A DNA stretch of 64,000 bases from contig NZ_CP032819.1 of the NCBI RefSeq assembly GCF_003991565.1, positions 3,720,001 to 3,784,000 of the forward strand. Reading direction: 5' to 3'. Below the pieces are notes generated by a model. It ran no database searches. It saw only the letters and a program-made list of their open reading frames with translations, and was not told where the DNA came from. Source of the stretch: Butyricimonas faecalis (GTDB lineage: Bacteria; Bacteroidota; Bacteroidia; Bacteroidales; Marinifilaceae). The translations under genes and the position numbers were made by a program. Positions 25,884-35,277 of the stretch are shown in pieces; the stretch's first letter is position 1; each line of letters opens with the position of its first letter.

Positions 25884-28466
25884 ATGAAAGAATATGTAGC
25901 CGAAACCGGCGGACGTTATACCTATTCGGACGACATCCTGAACTTGCAGGAGCTTACCCTGAGCCTGAGTGCCATCTTCGACGGCTGCTCGGACTTCATC
26001 ATCTCCGGATGCGAGATCGAGGGTCCCCGCGTCTCCCCGGGTTATGTCTGGCTCGGCGGAAAGGTACGCCGTTTCGACGGCTGCGCCGATGCTGTCTATC
26101 CCTATTATATATACGAAATCAACCGGCATGAATCGGTGGTCTACGCCAATGAGGTCAACAAGCGCGGGCGTACCTGTTATCTCTGTGCCGGAGCCAAGGC
26201 TGTCCCGGATACGGTCGATCCGGTTACTGACAAACTGCCGGCGGCCATCGAGGTGACGGAGAGCTATGCACCCCGGTTCATCGACAAGTTCTTCGGCCGC
26301 TATGCTGTCCTGCTCGATACACCTTTTGCCCGGCAGACCGTCAAGAAGGATCTGGTGCTGGCCGGAACGTTCACCGGGCAGAAAGAAATCAGCTCCAAGA
26401 CCGCCGTCTCCGTCAGCGGCGGGAACGGCTACATGCTCAAAGGCATCGTCAAGGCGGACGGCCATGCCGCCATCGGTGCCTACCTGCACGGTCTGCTTGT
26501 CAACGAGATTGTCATCCGGACGGACGGCACGTTCAGTTTCATGAAACAAGGCAAGGAACTGGCCAGGGTTACGGAAGACGGCATATCCTGCGGTACTTCG
26601 CTGAATGAAAACGCCCGGATCGGGGCTGTCCGCATCAAGGGATACGACATCTATAACACCTCGGATGTGACGGATGAGGGTTGTATCCGTATCAATTACC
26701 ACGGCACGGAGGGCGGCGGAACAAAATACCGTGACTTTGCCGTGCATGACGGAAAAGCCTGCACCACACCTGTTTTGAAAGTCATCGGGCGTACCGCCAC
26801 CCTGCAGGTCGGCGGACTGCTCTCCCTGCAAAGCACCGGACGGGGTATCGATATTCAGAATACCGCCTATACGAAAGACAATGCCAGGCTGACAAACCTG
26901 ATTACCTGGCGCGACAGTGCCGCCGCGCTGCTCGCTACCGTCGGCTTCGACACCGCTGACAGTTTCCGTTTTGCGCTGAGGAACGCTCTGGGCGACATCG
27001 TGCTTGCCCCTTTGGGAGCGGTGGATGTGCTCGGTACGCTTAAAATCAACGGAAAATCCGTGTCCGACACCTATGTGACCGTCAGGGCCTTTACGGAGGC
27101 GATGGGAAAGAAAGTGGATGTGGTAGAAGGCAAACAGCTCTCTACCGAAGACTTCACGACCGAATACAGGAAGAAACTGGCGGCTATCACTACCGGAGAA
27201 CTGACGGAGGGCGACGAAGGTTATGTCACATCGGGAACCGTCGCGGCGGCTTTGAAAATGAAACTCTCCGCCGACGGGAACCTTTCCGATGTCATGGACA
27301 AGGCTGCCGCCCGGAAGAATATCGATGTCTATTCCAAAGCGGAAGCCGGGGAGGTATTTCTGGAAATCTCCGAAGGATTGAAGGAGCTGGTGCGCCTGAC
27401 GGCGGACGAGATCAGCGGGCTGACGGCAGAGGAAGCCGCCGAACTGAAAGCAAAGCGGCAGGCGGCCGTCAGGGATACCCTCGATGCCGAAAAGAAAGGT
27501 ACCGGGGAGCTGAAACTGGCCAAGACCTCGAACCTGTCCGACCTTCCGGACAAGGGCAAGGCACGCAAGAACCTCGAAGTCTATTCCACGGCCGAGATAG
27601 ACCGGATGATGGACGGCAAGCTCGGGACTGACTCCGCTTACGAGGGCATTGTCTTCACACCCGAACTCAGGGACAAACTGCTGGAAATCAAGACCGGTTC
27701 GTTCGCCTACATAGATGAAGGCGGCATTTCGCACGCACAGGTCGAGGGATACGTGATGACCTCGCAGGTTGTCAGGGAACTCAAGAAAAAGGCGGAACGG
27801 CTGATGGGCGGCTACAACGCTTCCGAAAAGGATACCATCGCCACCAACCTGAACCTGTATACCAAGGCCGGGGCGGACGCCCGCTTCGCCGCGCTTGAAA
27901 ACCTGTTCCAGGATTACATCGACTTTTTGACCGGGCAAGGAAAATCCCCCATGGAAGCCCGGCAGCTCCTGCGGAACAAGTTGGACGTGCTGTCCAAAGA
28001 CGAAATCGTCAAGGACTACCTGCGCAAGGACGGCAAACTTTCCGACCTGTCCTTGCCGACAGCGGAGGCGAAACGGCAGGCCTGCCGCGCTATCGGAGCC
28101 GCCTATGCGGAAGAATACCAGCCCCTGCTGGCGGATACGGGATGGATGCACATGGAGAACAGCGGCTCGGGAACAGATACCCAGGGGCTGTTTATCCGCC
28201 AGATCGGGAATATCGTGTCCATACAGGGGTATATCAATACCGCACGCAGGGACGGCAGCAACTGGGGCGGCATCGTTGCCGTCATCCCGAACAAGATACA
28301 GCCCCCGAGATACAGCGTGCGCTGCAGCGCCGCTGACTGGAACGATGACCACAAGTACAACCGGGGCTCCTCGTTCACCATCTACGGCGGTTCGCGCAGG
28401 ATACAGCTTTACGAGCGCGGTATGTACAATGTCAATGTAGAACTCAACTTCACCTATTTTGTATAG
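25884..28466 (+). CDS. Large phage tail fibre protein
   Basis: 860 residues. The N-terminal 90 residues (TYSDDILNLQELTLSLSAIFDG, then GYVWLGGKVRRFDG) resemble a virion-attachment domain. The middle has long coiled-coil-like stretches with repeated phrases (KAAARKNIDVYSKAEAG and KGKARKNLEVYSTAEID, about residues 472-575), as in trimeric fibres. The C-terminal 100 residues (WMHMENSGSGTDTQGLFIRQIG to a final beta strand NVELNFTYFV) look like a compact receptor-binding tip. It is followed 2 bases later by a small gene. I see no template/variable repeat pair and no reverse transcriptase, so it is not a retroelement-diversified fibre. Confidence 0.75.
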   Translation: MKEYVAETGGRYTYSDDILNLQELTLSLSAIFDGCSDFIISGCEIEGPRVSPGYVWLGGKVRRFDGCADAVYPYYIYEINRHESVVYANEVNKRGRTCYLCAGAKAVPDTVDPVTDKLPAAIEVTESYAPRFIDKFFGRYAVLLDTPFARQTVKKDLVLAGTFTGQKEISSKTAVSVSGGNGYMLKGIVKADGHAAIGAYLHGLLVNEIVIRTDGTFSFMKQGKELARVTEDGISCGTSLNENARIGAVRIKGYDIYNTSDVTDEGCIRINYHGTEGGGTKYRDFAVHDGKACTTPVLKVIGRTATLQVGGLLSLQSTGRGIDIQNTAYTKDNARLTNLITWRDSAAALLATVGFDTADSFRFALRNALGDIVLAPLGAVDVLGTLKINGKSVSDTYVTVRAFTEAMGKKVDVVEGKQLSTEDFTTEYRKKLAAITTGELTEGDEGYVTSGTVAAALKMKLSADGNLSDVMDKAAARKNIDVYSKAEAGEVFLEISEGLKELVRLTADEISGLTAEEAAELKAKRQAAVRDTLDAEKKGTGELKLAKTSNLSDLPDKGKARKNLEVYSTAEIDRMMDGKLGTDSAYEGIVFTPELRDKLLEIKTGSFAYIDEGGISHAQVEGYVMTSQVVRELKKKAERLMGGYNASEKDTIATNLNLYTKAGADARFAALENLFQDYIDFLTGQGKSPMEARQLLRNKLDVLSKDEIVKDYLRKDGKLSDLSLPTAEAKRQACRAIGAAYAEEYQPLLADTGWMHMENSGSGTDTQGLFIRQIGNIVSIQGYINTARRDGSNWGGIVAVIPNKIQPPRYSVRCSAADWNDDHKYNRGSSFTIYGGSRRIQLYERGMYNVNVELNFTYFV

Positions 28467-28468
28467 TC

Positions 28469-28681
28469 ATGAAACATAAACTCAATGTAAACGGCGATAT
28501 TGAAAGCCGCCGGAGGATTGCGGAGCGCAGGAACGTTCCCGTCCGTGAAACCGTACAGCAAACCATTCAACCGCAACATCATGAAACAGAAGAAAATCAG
28601 GCGGCAGCCGCAGAAGAAACCGTCTCCCCGGCAGCAGAAGCCCCGAAAGCGAGAAGACGGAAGACCGCAGGGGACGCTTAA
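28469..28681 (+). CDS. Small phage protein, Glu/Ala-rich C-terminus
   Basis: 70 residues: MKHKLNVNGDIESRRRIAERR followed by a Gln/His/Glu-rich low-complexity tail ending in ARRRKTAGDA. It starts 2 bases after the fibre stop. The next gene's likely start (28581) lies inside it in another frame, giving a 101-base overlap. The two proteins share no sequence. The short length and disorder leave the call open. Confidence 0.45.
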   Translation: MKHKLNVNGDIESRRRIAERRNVPVRETVQQTIQPQHHETEENQAAAAEETVSPAAEAPKARRRKTAGDA

Positions 28682-29075
28682 GCGCTTTCCTTTCGACGAG
28701 ACACGGATAGGCTTCATGCTCCGGTATGAGATGCCGGTAGTCTATCATCTGCTCCGCAGGTTATGCGCCACGCAGCAGCCCTTCGAGCCGGACTGGCAGG
28801 TCATACGGTCGGTGGCGGAGGCATCGAAAGACCCTTCCTGCGGCAAGGCGAAGTTCCGCCGCTACCTGGACGAGTACCGCCGGGACGGGGTCTATTGCCG
28901 GCGCGGGAAACGGCTCACGCCGGAGCGCAAAGCCTACTATGAAGGCATATGCCGCCGCAAGAGAGAAGAGTATATCCGCCGGAACCGCAGGAGGCTGCTT
29001 GCCGAAGCGCGGAACGCGCCGGGCGGCGACAGACTGCTCGGGGAGATTAAAAGCATTCTTAAAATGAAACGGTAA
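28581..29075 (+). CDS. Basic phage protein of unknown function
   Basis: 164 residues from the ATG at 28581. The open frame goes back to 28500, but the residues before MKQKKIRRQPQKK have no family look. The protein is strongly basic and contains TLKRFPFDETRIGFMLRYEMPVVYHLL and DPSCGKAKFRRYLDEYRRDG, then an Arg-rich helix. It is known to me only as a conserved hypothetical pattern of Bacteroidales phages. Basic composition and the place just before the replication module suggest nucleic-acid contact. It overlaps the small gene at 28469. Confidence 0.55.
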   Translation: MKQKKIRRQPQKKPSPRQQKPRKREDGRPQGTLKRFPFDETRIGFMLRYEMPVVYHLLRRLCATQQPFEPDWQVIRSVAEASKDPSCGKAKFRRYLDEYRRDGVYCRRGKRLTPERKAYYEGICRRKREEYIRRNRRRLLAEARNAPGGDRLLGEIKSILKMKR

Positions 29076-29356
29076 TGCGCTGAAGGACAATGCCGGTGAG
29101 AAACATTCATGTACATGTATGGCTGTTCCGGGTAATTTGCCTAATTTTGTATTCCACGGTCGCTGCAAGACCTTTCCATATTGTCAAATGAGTATCCTCT
29201 TTCGGGATACGGTCAGCGAGACATCCTCTCCCAATTTTATCAGTTGAACGCGGACGGTGCAACCGAACCCGTCCGTCCTGTTACCAGTTTCTTTGCGATG
29301 CGGGTATACCGTGTCGCATTCTTCGGGCATTTTTAAATCCATAAAACAAAGCGTTT
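29076..29356 (+). other. Intergenic region ahead of replication module
   Basis: 281 bases between the last tail-module gene and the ssDNA-binding protein. It contains a small inverted repeat GTATCC/GGATAC near 29192-29210 without a U-tract, and the A+T-rich start of the next transcript. I could not find a convincing TTTG/TAnnTTTG promoter pair. The change of gene class here makes it the natural place for a promoter of the early/replication genes. Confidence 0.3.
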
Positions 29357-30616
29357 ATGCAAGAAGAAGAAAAGAACAACGGCATGGAAGGCATGTCTGT
29401 CGAGGAAATGTTCCTCGGCGTTCAGGAATCTTATCAGGAGGCACAGTTGCGTGCCCAGGAGGAGAACAGGGCGTTCGCCCGTACGGAGTTCTTCCGCATG
29501 GACAAGTTCGGGACTTACCGTCTCCGTATCCTGCCCATCGCTCCCAATCCGGACGGCTCGCCGACACGTCCGGGCTATGAGTATCCCGTCCACCAGCTGC
29601 TTCTGGAGCTGGAGAAACCCGCTACGGGGAACAAGCCCCAGAAGATGTATGTCACTGTCACCCGCGCTACCGATGCCGGATATAGCGTTGATCCCATCGA
29701 GACTTACCGCCGCATGGCCGTCGAAGCCGCAAAAGAGGACGGGGACGACAAACTGGCGGAAAAGATTGCCGGGGGCTCGTTCGGAGGCGGTCTGAAATAC
29801 AGTTACGGCCACTGTCTCTATGTATTCGACCTGGGTGAACGAGCCAAAGGCGTGCAGATGATGACCCTTTCCCATGCCCAGTTCAAGGATCTGGATGAGA
29901 GGAAGTTCAAGCTGTGGAGCAAGAAACTGGCCAAGAATCCGTCTTACCCGTGCCCGATTTCCTCGGTGTATGACGCCTATCCGGTGGAGATTGAAAAGCG
30001 CAAGAACGGAGCCAAGACCGAGTATGTCATTTCCATTGACAACGAATCGGAACCGGTACCGTTGACCAAGGAGGAGCTGACCGCCCTGATGGGTGCGCCG
30101 CGTATCCCGGAAATCATCTACCGCTACACCCGTTATCATCTGGGAGCCACCGTCGAGTTCCTCAAACAGTGCGACGGTATCTACGGCATGTCGCTCATGG
30201 AGACGGATGAAATGAAGACGGTCATCGACACGCTGGACGGTGAACTGCCCAAGGAGGATATATCCGCGTTCTCGTTCGACCGCCGTACGAAAGATAACAG
30301 AGAAAACGGGCGTGAAGGTGGAGGCATCTCGCTGGACGACCTTTTCGAACGTTATGACGAGCTTCAGCGGCAGGAACTCGGTGAGAAGACCGAGGAAGGC
30401 CAGGAGCTGCGTGCGATGATCCGCGGCTACATCGAGCAGGAAGGGCTCTCCGTGCGTGTTACACGCTCCACGAGCAACCGGGAACTACTCGACCTGATCG
30501 AAAGCGAGATGGAGGGTCCGAAGCCCAGTGACGAACCGGAGGATGTCCCCGGGGAGGAAGAAGAGCAGCCGGAGGAAACGGAAGAGCGTGCCGGGCGTCC
30601 CCGCCACCGCAGATAA
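29357..30616 (+). CDS. gp32-like single-stranded DNA-binding protein
   Basis: 419 residues. The N-terminal part (MQEEEKNNGMEGMSVEEMFLGVQE) is an acidic helix, the central core has the aromatic/basic pattern of phage gp32-like OB proteins (FFRMDKFGTYRLRILPIAPNPDG, and IPEIIYRYTRYHLGATVEF), and the C-terminal 60 residues are highly acidic, ending PEDVPGEEEEQPEET and a basic tip, like the acidic tails used by SSBs to bind replication partners. It heads the recombination and replication module and is followed by a strong hairpin at 30646-30671. Confidence comes from layout and position, since gp32 sequences are poorly conserved. Confidence 0.6.
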   Translation: MQEEEKNNGMEGMSVEEMFLGVQESYQEAQLRAQEENRAFARTEFFRMDKFGTYRLRILPIAPNPDGSPTRPGYEYPVHQLLLELEKPATGNKPQKMYVTVTRATDAGYSVDPIETYRRMAVEAAKEDGDDKLAEKIAGGSFGGGLKYSYGHCLYVFDLGERAKGVQMMTLSHAQFKDLDERKFKLWSKKLAKNPSYPCPISSVYDAYPVEIEKRKNGAKTEYVISIDNESEPVPLTKEELTALMGAPRIPEIIYRYTRYHLGATVEFLKQCDGIYGMSLMETDEMKTVIDTLDGELPKEDISAFSFDRRTKDNRENGREGGGISLDDLFERYDELQRQELGEKTEEGQELRAMIRGYIEQEGLSVRVTRSTSNRELLDLIESEMEGPKPSDEPEDVPGEEEEQPEETEERAGRPRHRR

Positions 30617-30645
30617 GCCTTTCACAAGTTCTTGAATTCTAATCC

Positions 30646-30671
30646 GACGGGAGGCATCCGGGCCTCCCGTC
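30646..30671 (+). terminator. Strong hairpin after the SSB gene
   Basis: GACGGGAGGC (30646-30655) and GCCTCCCGTC (30662-30671) form a perfect 10-bp stem with a 6-base loop. No U-tract follows, so it may be an attenuator or mRNA 3' end stabiliser separating a highly expressed SSB from the nuclease genes. Confidence 0.55.
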
Positions 30672-30690
30672 CTAATCACAATCACTTAGT

Positions 30691-31758
30691 ATGAAAGAGA
30701 ACAAACCCTGCCTTTTGTTATTGAATGACATCCACATCTCGAAAGACGACATCCCTGCATTCCAGGCCAACTGGCAGGAGGCCATGGGAATTTGCAGGGA
30801 ACGGGATATCCGGGAAGTGGTTGTCGGAGGAGACCTGTTCTTTTCCCGTGCCGCCCAGACACTCGATGTCCTGCTGGCCGTCAGGGATATGCTTGTATCC
30901 GCCGCGGACCATGACATTCATGTCACGCTGGCGGAAGGGAACCACGACAAGGTGAACCAGGAATCCCTGCGCGGATATTGTCATGTCTTCGACCGGCATC
31001 CGAATGTGACTGTCGTGGATGAGTACCTGACCCTGTGCCGCCCGGAATGGAAGTTCGCGCTCCATGTAATGAGCTATTTTCCGGAAGACGGCTCTTTTGC
31101 CGAAAGGCTCGGACGATTGGCTGCGGAAGCGCTTTCTGGAGAACCGGAGCACTTCCTCTACATCCATGAGGGTATCAACGGGGCATTGGCACAGCCTTCG
31201 GAAAAGGAACTGCCTGCCAGGATATTCTCTCCTTTCGACAAGGTCTTTGTCGGCCATTACCACAACCGTACCGTCATTCCGGGGACGGGAATCGAATATA
31301 TCGGTTCCTCGCGCCAGCATAACTTCGGGGAGGACGAGGAGAAAGGATACACGGTGCTGTATACGGACGGCACGTACGAGTTTGTCAAGAACCGCGTGAA
31401 CATGCGGTACCGTGTCATGGATATGCCGGCGGAACGTGCCGGGTTGCACCTGATGGACGAGCTGCGTGAAATGGAGGCCGATGGTCGCTACAAGGTCAAG
31501 GTGCGTGTCCATGCACCTGCCGCCGCGATGAAATCGGTGGACAAAGCCGCCTTGCTGGAAGCCGGAGCGGCGAAGGTAGAACTGGTTGCCGATGACGAGC
31601 AGCTGCCGGAGGCGGTATCCTCTTCGCTCTTCGAGAAATTCGACAGCCGCCGCATCCGGGAAACCTACGAGGACTTCTGCCGGGAGAAACAGATCGAGGA
31701 TGTGTCGATGGGATTGGAGTATTTATCTAGAATAGAAAACAGATCATGTGGAAATTAA
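30691..31758 (+). CDS. SbcD/Mre11-type (gp47-like) nuclease subunit
   Basis: 355 residues of the calcineurin-like phosphoesterase fold. Metal-binding motifs are in order: LNDIHISKDD (about residues 10-19), VVGGDLFFS (about 47-55), EGNHDK (about 84-89) and GHYHNRT (about 189-195), corresponding to the D-x-H, G-D, G-N-H-D and G-H-x-H blocks of Mre11/SbcD. With the next gene's product it would make a gp46/gp47-type complex that trims DNA ends for recombination. It overlaps the SbcC-like gene by 13 bases. Confidence 0.85.
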   Translation: MKENKPCLLLLNDIHISKDDIPAFQANWQEAMGICRERDIREVVVGGDLFFSRAAQTLDVLLAVRDMLVSAADHDIHVTLAEGNHDKVNQESLRGYCHVFDRHPNVTVVDEYLTLCRPEWKFALHVMSYFPEDGSFAERLGRLAAEALSGEPEHFLYIHEGINGALAQPSEKELPARIFSPFDKVFVGHYHNRTVIPGTGIEYIGSSRQHNFGEDEEKGYTVLYTDGTYEFVKNRVNMRYRVMDMPAERAGLHLMDELREMEADGRYKVKVRVHAPAAAMKSVDKAALLEAGAAKVELVADDEQLPEAVSSSLFEKFDSRRIRETYEDFCREKQIEDVSMGLEYLSRIENRSCGN

Positions 31759-34070
31759 AGACGATAGAAGCCGAAAATCTCTGCGCCTTCCGTTCGCTGT
31801 CCTACATGCTGCGGCAAGGCGTGACGACATTGATTTTCGGCGATAACCGGGACAATGAGTCCCAGCAGTCGAACGGGGCCGGCAAGTCTGCCCTGTTGGA
31901 ATGCATTGCCGTGGGTATCACGGGCAGCCCGCTTAGAAAGATACGCTCGGAGGAGATTATCAACGATGCAGCGGAAGAATGCCGTATCGCTTTGCGTTTC
32001 ATCAACGATTCCGCCGCCGAGGAACTGCTCGTCAACCGCCGTATCCCGCGCAAGGGGGCTTCCTCTGTCAGCTGTACGCTTTACCGTGGCGGCAAGCAGG
32101 TGGTAACCGATGAAGCGGTACAGCCTTCGGTGGATGCCTATAACCGGTATATTCTTGACAAACTGGGTATCACACGCGACGAGCTGCTCAACAATTTCAT
32201 CCTTTCCAAATACCGGTATGAGGATTTCCTCTCGTCATCGGACAAGGAGAAGAAAGAGGTCATCAACCGCTTTTCCAACGGTATTCTGGTGGATGAAGCC
32301 ATCGCCAAAGTGGAGGAAGACATCGTGCCGCTCTCTGAAAAGAAACGGCAGGTGGAACTGGAACTGGCCGGGTTGGACGGGCGTATCGGGATGTTACAGG
32401 AGCAGATACGCAAGGAGGAGGAAGCCGGAGCCGAGCGGGGGCGTACCCGTGTGGAACGTATCATGGGACTGGAAACGGCCATAGCGGCCAAGAGGGAGCA
32501 GATCCGTACCGGGCACGAGAACGTGGACAGGCTTGAGGAACAGCTTGCCGGAGTGCAGCGGGCGGACGAGGCTTTGCAGGAACTGGAAGCCGGAGATACC
32601 GCATTGGAAGCATGTCTGGAAAAGATAGCGGAAATGATGTCCCTCTTTCCCGATGCCCGGCAGACGGACTGGGACAAGGTCATTGCCGAAAAGAAAGGAC
32701 GGTTACAGACCGCCACAGAGCGGCTGAAGGATTGCGATGCCATCTTGAAGCAGGCGGAACAGGAACTGAAAAACAGGACTGACGGCTGGGAACAGTTCAA
32801 GAAGGAGTATGCCGCATTCTGTGAGGCATACAGGGATCAGTCCGATACGACTGCGGAGAGACTGCGGGAAATCGACATCCGTCTGCGCGACCTGTCCGGC
32901 AGCATCGAGGAACTGCGTCATAAACGGCGTATCGTTTCTGCCGGTATTGACGGCCTCTCGAACAAACTGGCCGGCTCCATCACCTGTCCTTTCTGCGGGC
33001 ATGAGTTTCTGGTGGCAGAACCACAGTTCGACATCGAGGCCGGCATGAAGGAACTGAAGCTCCGTCAACGGCAGCTCACGGAAATCAACGGCCGTATCGA
33101 TGAGAAGCAGGAGGAGACGGATGCCGTGGAGTTGCAGCAGAACCGGCTGAACCATGAGCGCCGGATATTGGAAGGCAGACGCACCGGATGGGAGGAGCAG
33201 CTGGCCGGGCACGAACGGGCCATCAGGAATGCCACCCGCCACGTGGAAGAGGTGGAAAGCGGGCATAAACGCATCGCTTCCGAAATTACCGCCCTGCAAA
33301 GTGAAATCGAAGGTGTCCGCCGCAAGGTATTCGACGAGGTGTTCGGATTCATAGACGAGCGCAATGCCGCACTGAACCGCGGCATACGGGTAGGCAAGGA
33401 AGATATACAGGCTGCGGCCTGCGCCATCGACACTTTGCAGGCCACGATCCGGGAGCTGGATGAGGCGGCTTCACCCGACCTCATACAATCGCTCAAGGAC
33501 ACTCTCCGTGAAACGCGCGGGAAGTCCAGCGAGGCGGCAGGGCGCAAGACGGCCGTCGATGCCCGGGTCCGTGCCCTGGAGATACAGCGGGAACGGTTCG
33601 TGCAGTTCAAGACCTATCTGGCCAACACGAAAATCGAGGCGCTCAGCCGTATCACCAACGAGTTCCTGCAAGACATCGGCAGCGACATCCGTATCCGCTT
33701 CGACGGGTATACCGTCCTCAAGAGTGGTAAGGTAAGGGAGAAAATCTCCATCTCACTGCTGCGCGACGGCATGGACTGCGGCTCGTTCGGCAAGTTTTCG
33801 GCAGGCGAAGCCGCCCGTGTGAATTTGGCGACCATCCTTGCCATGCAGAAACTCGTGAACAGCAACTGCGACGGGGACAAGGGACTGGATCTGCTCGTGC
33901 TGGACGAGATACTCGAGGCGGTCGATGAAGCGGGGCTGGCCTCCATGTTCGAGGCGCTGAACTCGCTCGGCGGTACCGTGCTGGTAGTCTCGCACGGGAA
34001 TGTGGCTGAAGGGTATCCGCATAAACTGGTAATCGTGAAAGAGAATGGCGAATCGAGACTCGGAGAATAG
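31746..34070 (+). CDS. SbcC/Rad50-type (gp46-like) ATPase
   Basis: 774 residues. Walker A-like NGAGKSALLE is near 43-52, long coiled coils run on both sides, a zinc-hook ITCPFCGHEF sits near residue 413, and the C-terminal ABC half has the signature FSAGEAARVNLA (about 684-695) and the Walker B stretch LDLLVLDEILE (about 715-725), then a His-switch VVSHGN. This is the full layout of a phage Rad50/SbcC. It overlaps the SbcD-like gene at its 5' end and the RuvC-like gene by 26 bases at its 3' end. Confidence 0.9.
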   Translation: MWKLKTIEAENLCAFRSLSYMLRQGVTTLIFGDNRDNESQQSNGAGKSALLECIAVGITGSPLRKIRSEEIINDAAEECRIALRFINDSAAEELLVNRRIPRKGASSVSCTLYRGGKQVVTDEAVQPSVDAYNRYILDKLGITRDELLNNFILSKYRYEDFLSSSDKEKKEVINRFSNGILVDEAIAKVEEDIVPLSEKKRQVELELAGLDGRIGMLQEQIRKEEEAGAERGRTRVERIMGLETAIAAKREQIRTGHENVDRLEEQLAGVQRADEALQELEAGDTALEACLEKIAEMMSLFPDARQTDWDKVIAEKKGRLQTATERLKDCDAILKQAEQELKNRTDGWEQFKKEYAAFCEAYRDQSDTTAERLREIDIRLRDLSGSIEELRHKRRIVSAGIDGLSNKLAGSITCPFCGHEFLVAEPQFDIEAGMKELKLRQRQLTEINGRIDEKQEETDAVELQQNRLNHERRILEGRRTGWEEQLAGHERAIRNATRHVEEVESGHKRIASEITALQSEIEGVRRKVFDEVFGFIDERNAALNRGIRVGKEDIQAAACAIDTLQATIRELDEAASPDLIQSLKDTLRETRGKSSEAAGRKTAVDARVRALEIQRERFVQFKTYLANTKIEALSRITNEFLQDIGSDIRIRFDGYTVLKSGKVREKISISLLRDGMDCGSFGKFSAGEAARVNLATILAMQKLVNSNCDGDKGLDLLVLDEILEAVDEAGLASMFEALNSLGGTVLVVSHGNVAEGYPHKLVIVKENGESRLGE

Positions 34071-34530
34071 CGTACTGACCCGGGAGCAGGTACTGGCGCT
34101 GGACATCGCCACGCATACCGGATACTTCTCCCTGCATGAGGCCGGGACATGGAACTTCACCGAAAGCAAACGGCGCAACGGCAACAAGATGCACGGCGCT
34201 TTCAGGACTACGCTGCTCTCGCTGCTCCGTCGTTACGGCATCCGCCGCGTCGTGGCCGAGGATGTGAGCGTGAACCGCCATTTCTACGACATGCGGCGGC
34301 TCTCGGAACTCAGGGGTATCCTGCTCGAAGTGTGCGATGAACTGGATATCCCGGAACCGGAGTTCGTCAACCCGGCTGTCCTCAAGAAATGGGCGACGGG
34401 AGACGGACACGCCACCAAGACGCAGATGGTCGCGGCCTGCAAGGACAGATACGGTATTGTCCCGGTGGATGACAATGCGGCGGATGCCTGCCACCTCTTC
34501 TACTATTACATCCGCAGGCACAGGCTGTGA
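34045..34530 (+). CDS. RuvC-like Holliday junction resolvase
   Basis: 161 residues with an RNase H-type fold. LALDIATHTGYFS supplies the first Asp (about residue 18), VVAEDVSVNRHF the second acidic site (about 73-74) and DDNAADACHLF (about 142-152) the paired aspartates, matching the RuvC/phage resolvase pattern. It would cut recombination intermediates or branched replication products produced with the SSB, SbcCD and polymerase of the same module. Overlap with the preceding gene is 26 bases. A strong terminator follows. Confidence 0.8.
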   Translation: MANRDSENSVLTREQVLALDIATHTGYFSLHEAGTWNFTESKRRNGNKMHGAFRTTLLSLLRRYGIRRVVAEDVSVNRHFYDMRRLSELRGILLEVCDELDIPEPEFVNPAVLKKWATGDGHATKTQMVAACKDRYGIVPVDDNAADACHLFYYYIRRHRL

Positions 34531-34556
34531 CAAGCCGACAACGGTTTGGATTTTTT

Positions 34557-34588
34557 CCGGGCGGCGGTAATGCTGCCGCCCGTTTTTT
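34557..34588 (+). terminator. Intrinsic terminator after recombination genes
   Basis: GGGCGGC (34559-34565) pairs with GCCGCCC (34575-34581) around a short loop and is followed by six T's (34583-34588). It ends the SSB-SbcDC-RuvC transcript before the sigma factor gene. Confidence 0.8.
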
Positions 34589-34659
34589 CAATTGACGCTC
34601 ACGGTAGCTGACAGATTAGGACATGAGATTCATTATCAACCTTTTCAGTCAGTGGAAAC

Positions 34660-35277
34660 GTGGAAAAGAAAGATGTGTTTATTGCGGTTCTCCAGCCTGA
34701 AGACGAATCCGCGAGACAGAGGGCGGAACTTCTCAGAAAATATGTGATGCCGCACAAGAATCTGATATACAGCATTTGTATCAAATATACCTATAACCAG
34801 GAGGACATCGAGGACAACTACCTCGAGGCGTTGGCCAACTTCTTCAAGTATATGGACAGTTATGACCCGGCCCGTCCGGTAAAGACCTGGATCTATGCCG
34901 TGACCAAACGGCTTGTGGCGGACCTGAACAACCGCAACAGGAACCGCATGCCCCCGGACGACAATATCGACATTTCGGAAATATCCTCTTCGCTGTCGGA
35001 TGAGGACGAACCGTCGGGAAACAGCATGGGGATGGACAACTACCGCGAGTTCTATAACGATGACATCCTCTGGGCACTGGACCGGCTCAAACCGATTTAC
35101 CGGGAAGCCCTGCTCTTGCAGCAGGCTGGTTACAAACTCGGGGAAATCATGGAAATCACCTATAACAACGGTACTTTGCAGACCAGGAACGTAGAAACGG
35201 TAAAAAGCCGCATCTTCCTAGCCAAGACGCAGCTGCGCAAACTATTGACACGCGATGGAGAGAAAAGAATGGATTGA
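34660..35277 (+). CDS. Phage-encoded sigma-70 family factor
   Basis: 205 residues from the GTG at 34660. No in-frame ATG is near, so the start is somewhat uncertain. Region 2-like sequence is seen at residues 40-95 (IYSICIKYTYNQEDIEDNYLE, FFKYMDSYDPARPVKTWIYAV), where the last part matches the -10 recognition helix. A region 4 HTH lies near 137-190 (LDRLKPIYREALLLQQAGY, GEIMEI, VKSRIFLAK). It is ECF-sized, with an acidic linker between the two domains. Phages use such factors (gp55-like) to switch RNA polymerase to late genes. It follows the terminator and so starts a new unit. Its 3' end overlaps the next gene by 23 bases. Confidence 0.8.
   Translation: MEKKDVFIAVLQPEDESARQRAELLRKYVMPHKNLIYSICIKYTYNQEDIEDNYLEALANFFKYMDSYDPARPVKTWIYAVTKRLVADLNNRNRNRMPPDDNIDISEISSSLSDEDEPSGNSMGMDNYREFYNDDILWALDRLKPIYREALLLQQAGYKLGEIMEITYNNGTLQTRNVETVKSRIFLAKTQLRKLLTRDGEKRMD

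Noticed and set aside
25884..28466. Diversity-generating retroelement acting on tail fibres
   Set aside because: No reverse transcriptase and no adenine-biased template/variable repeat pair seen in the window.
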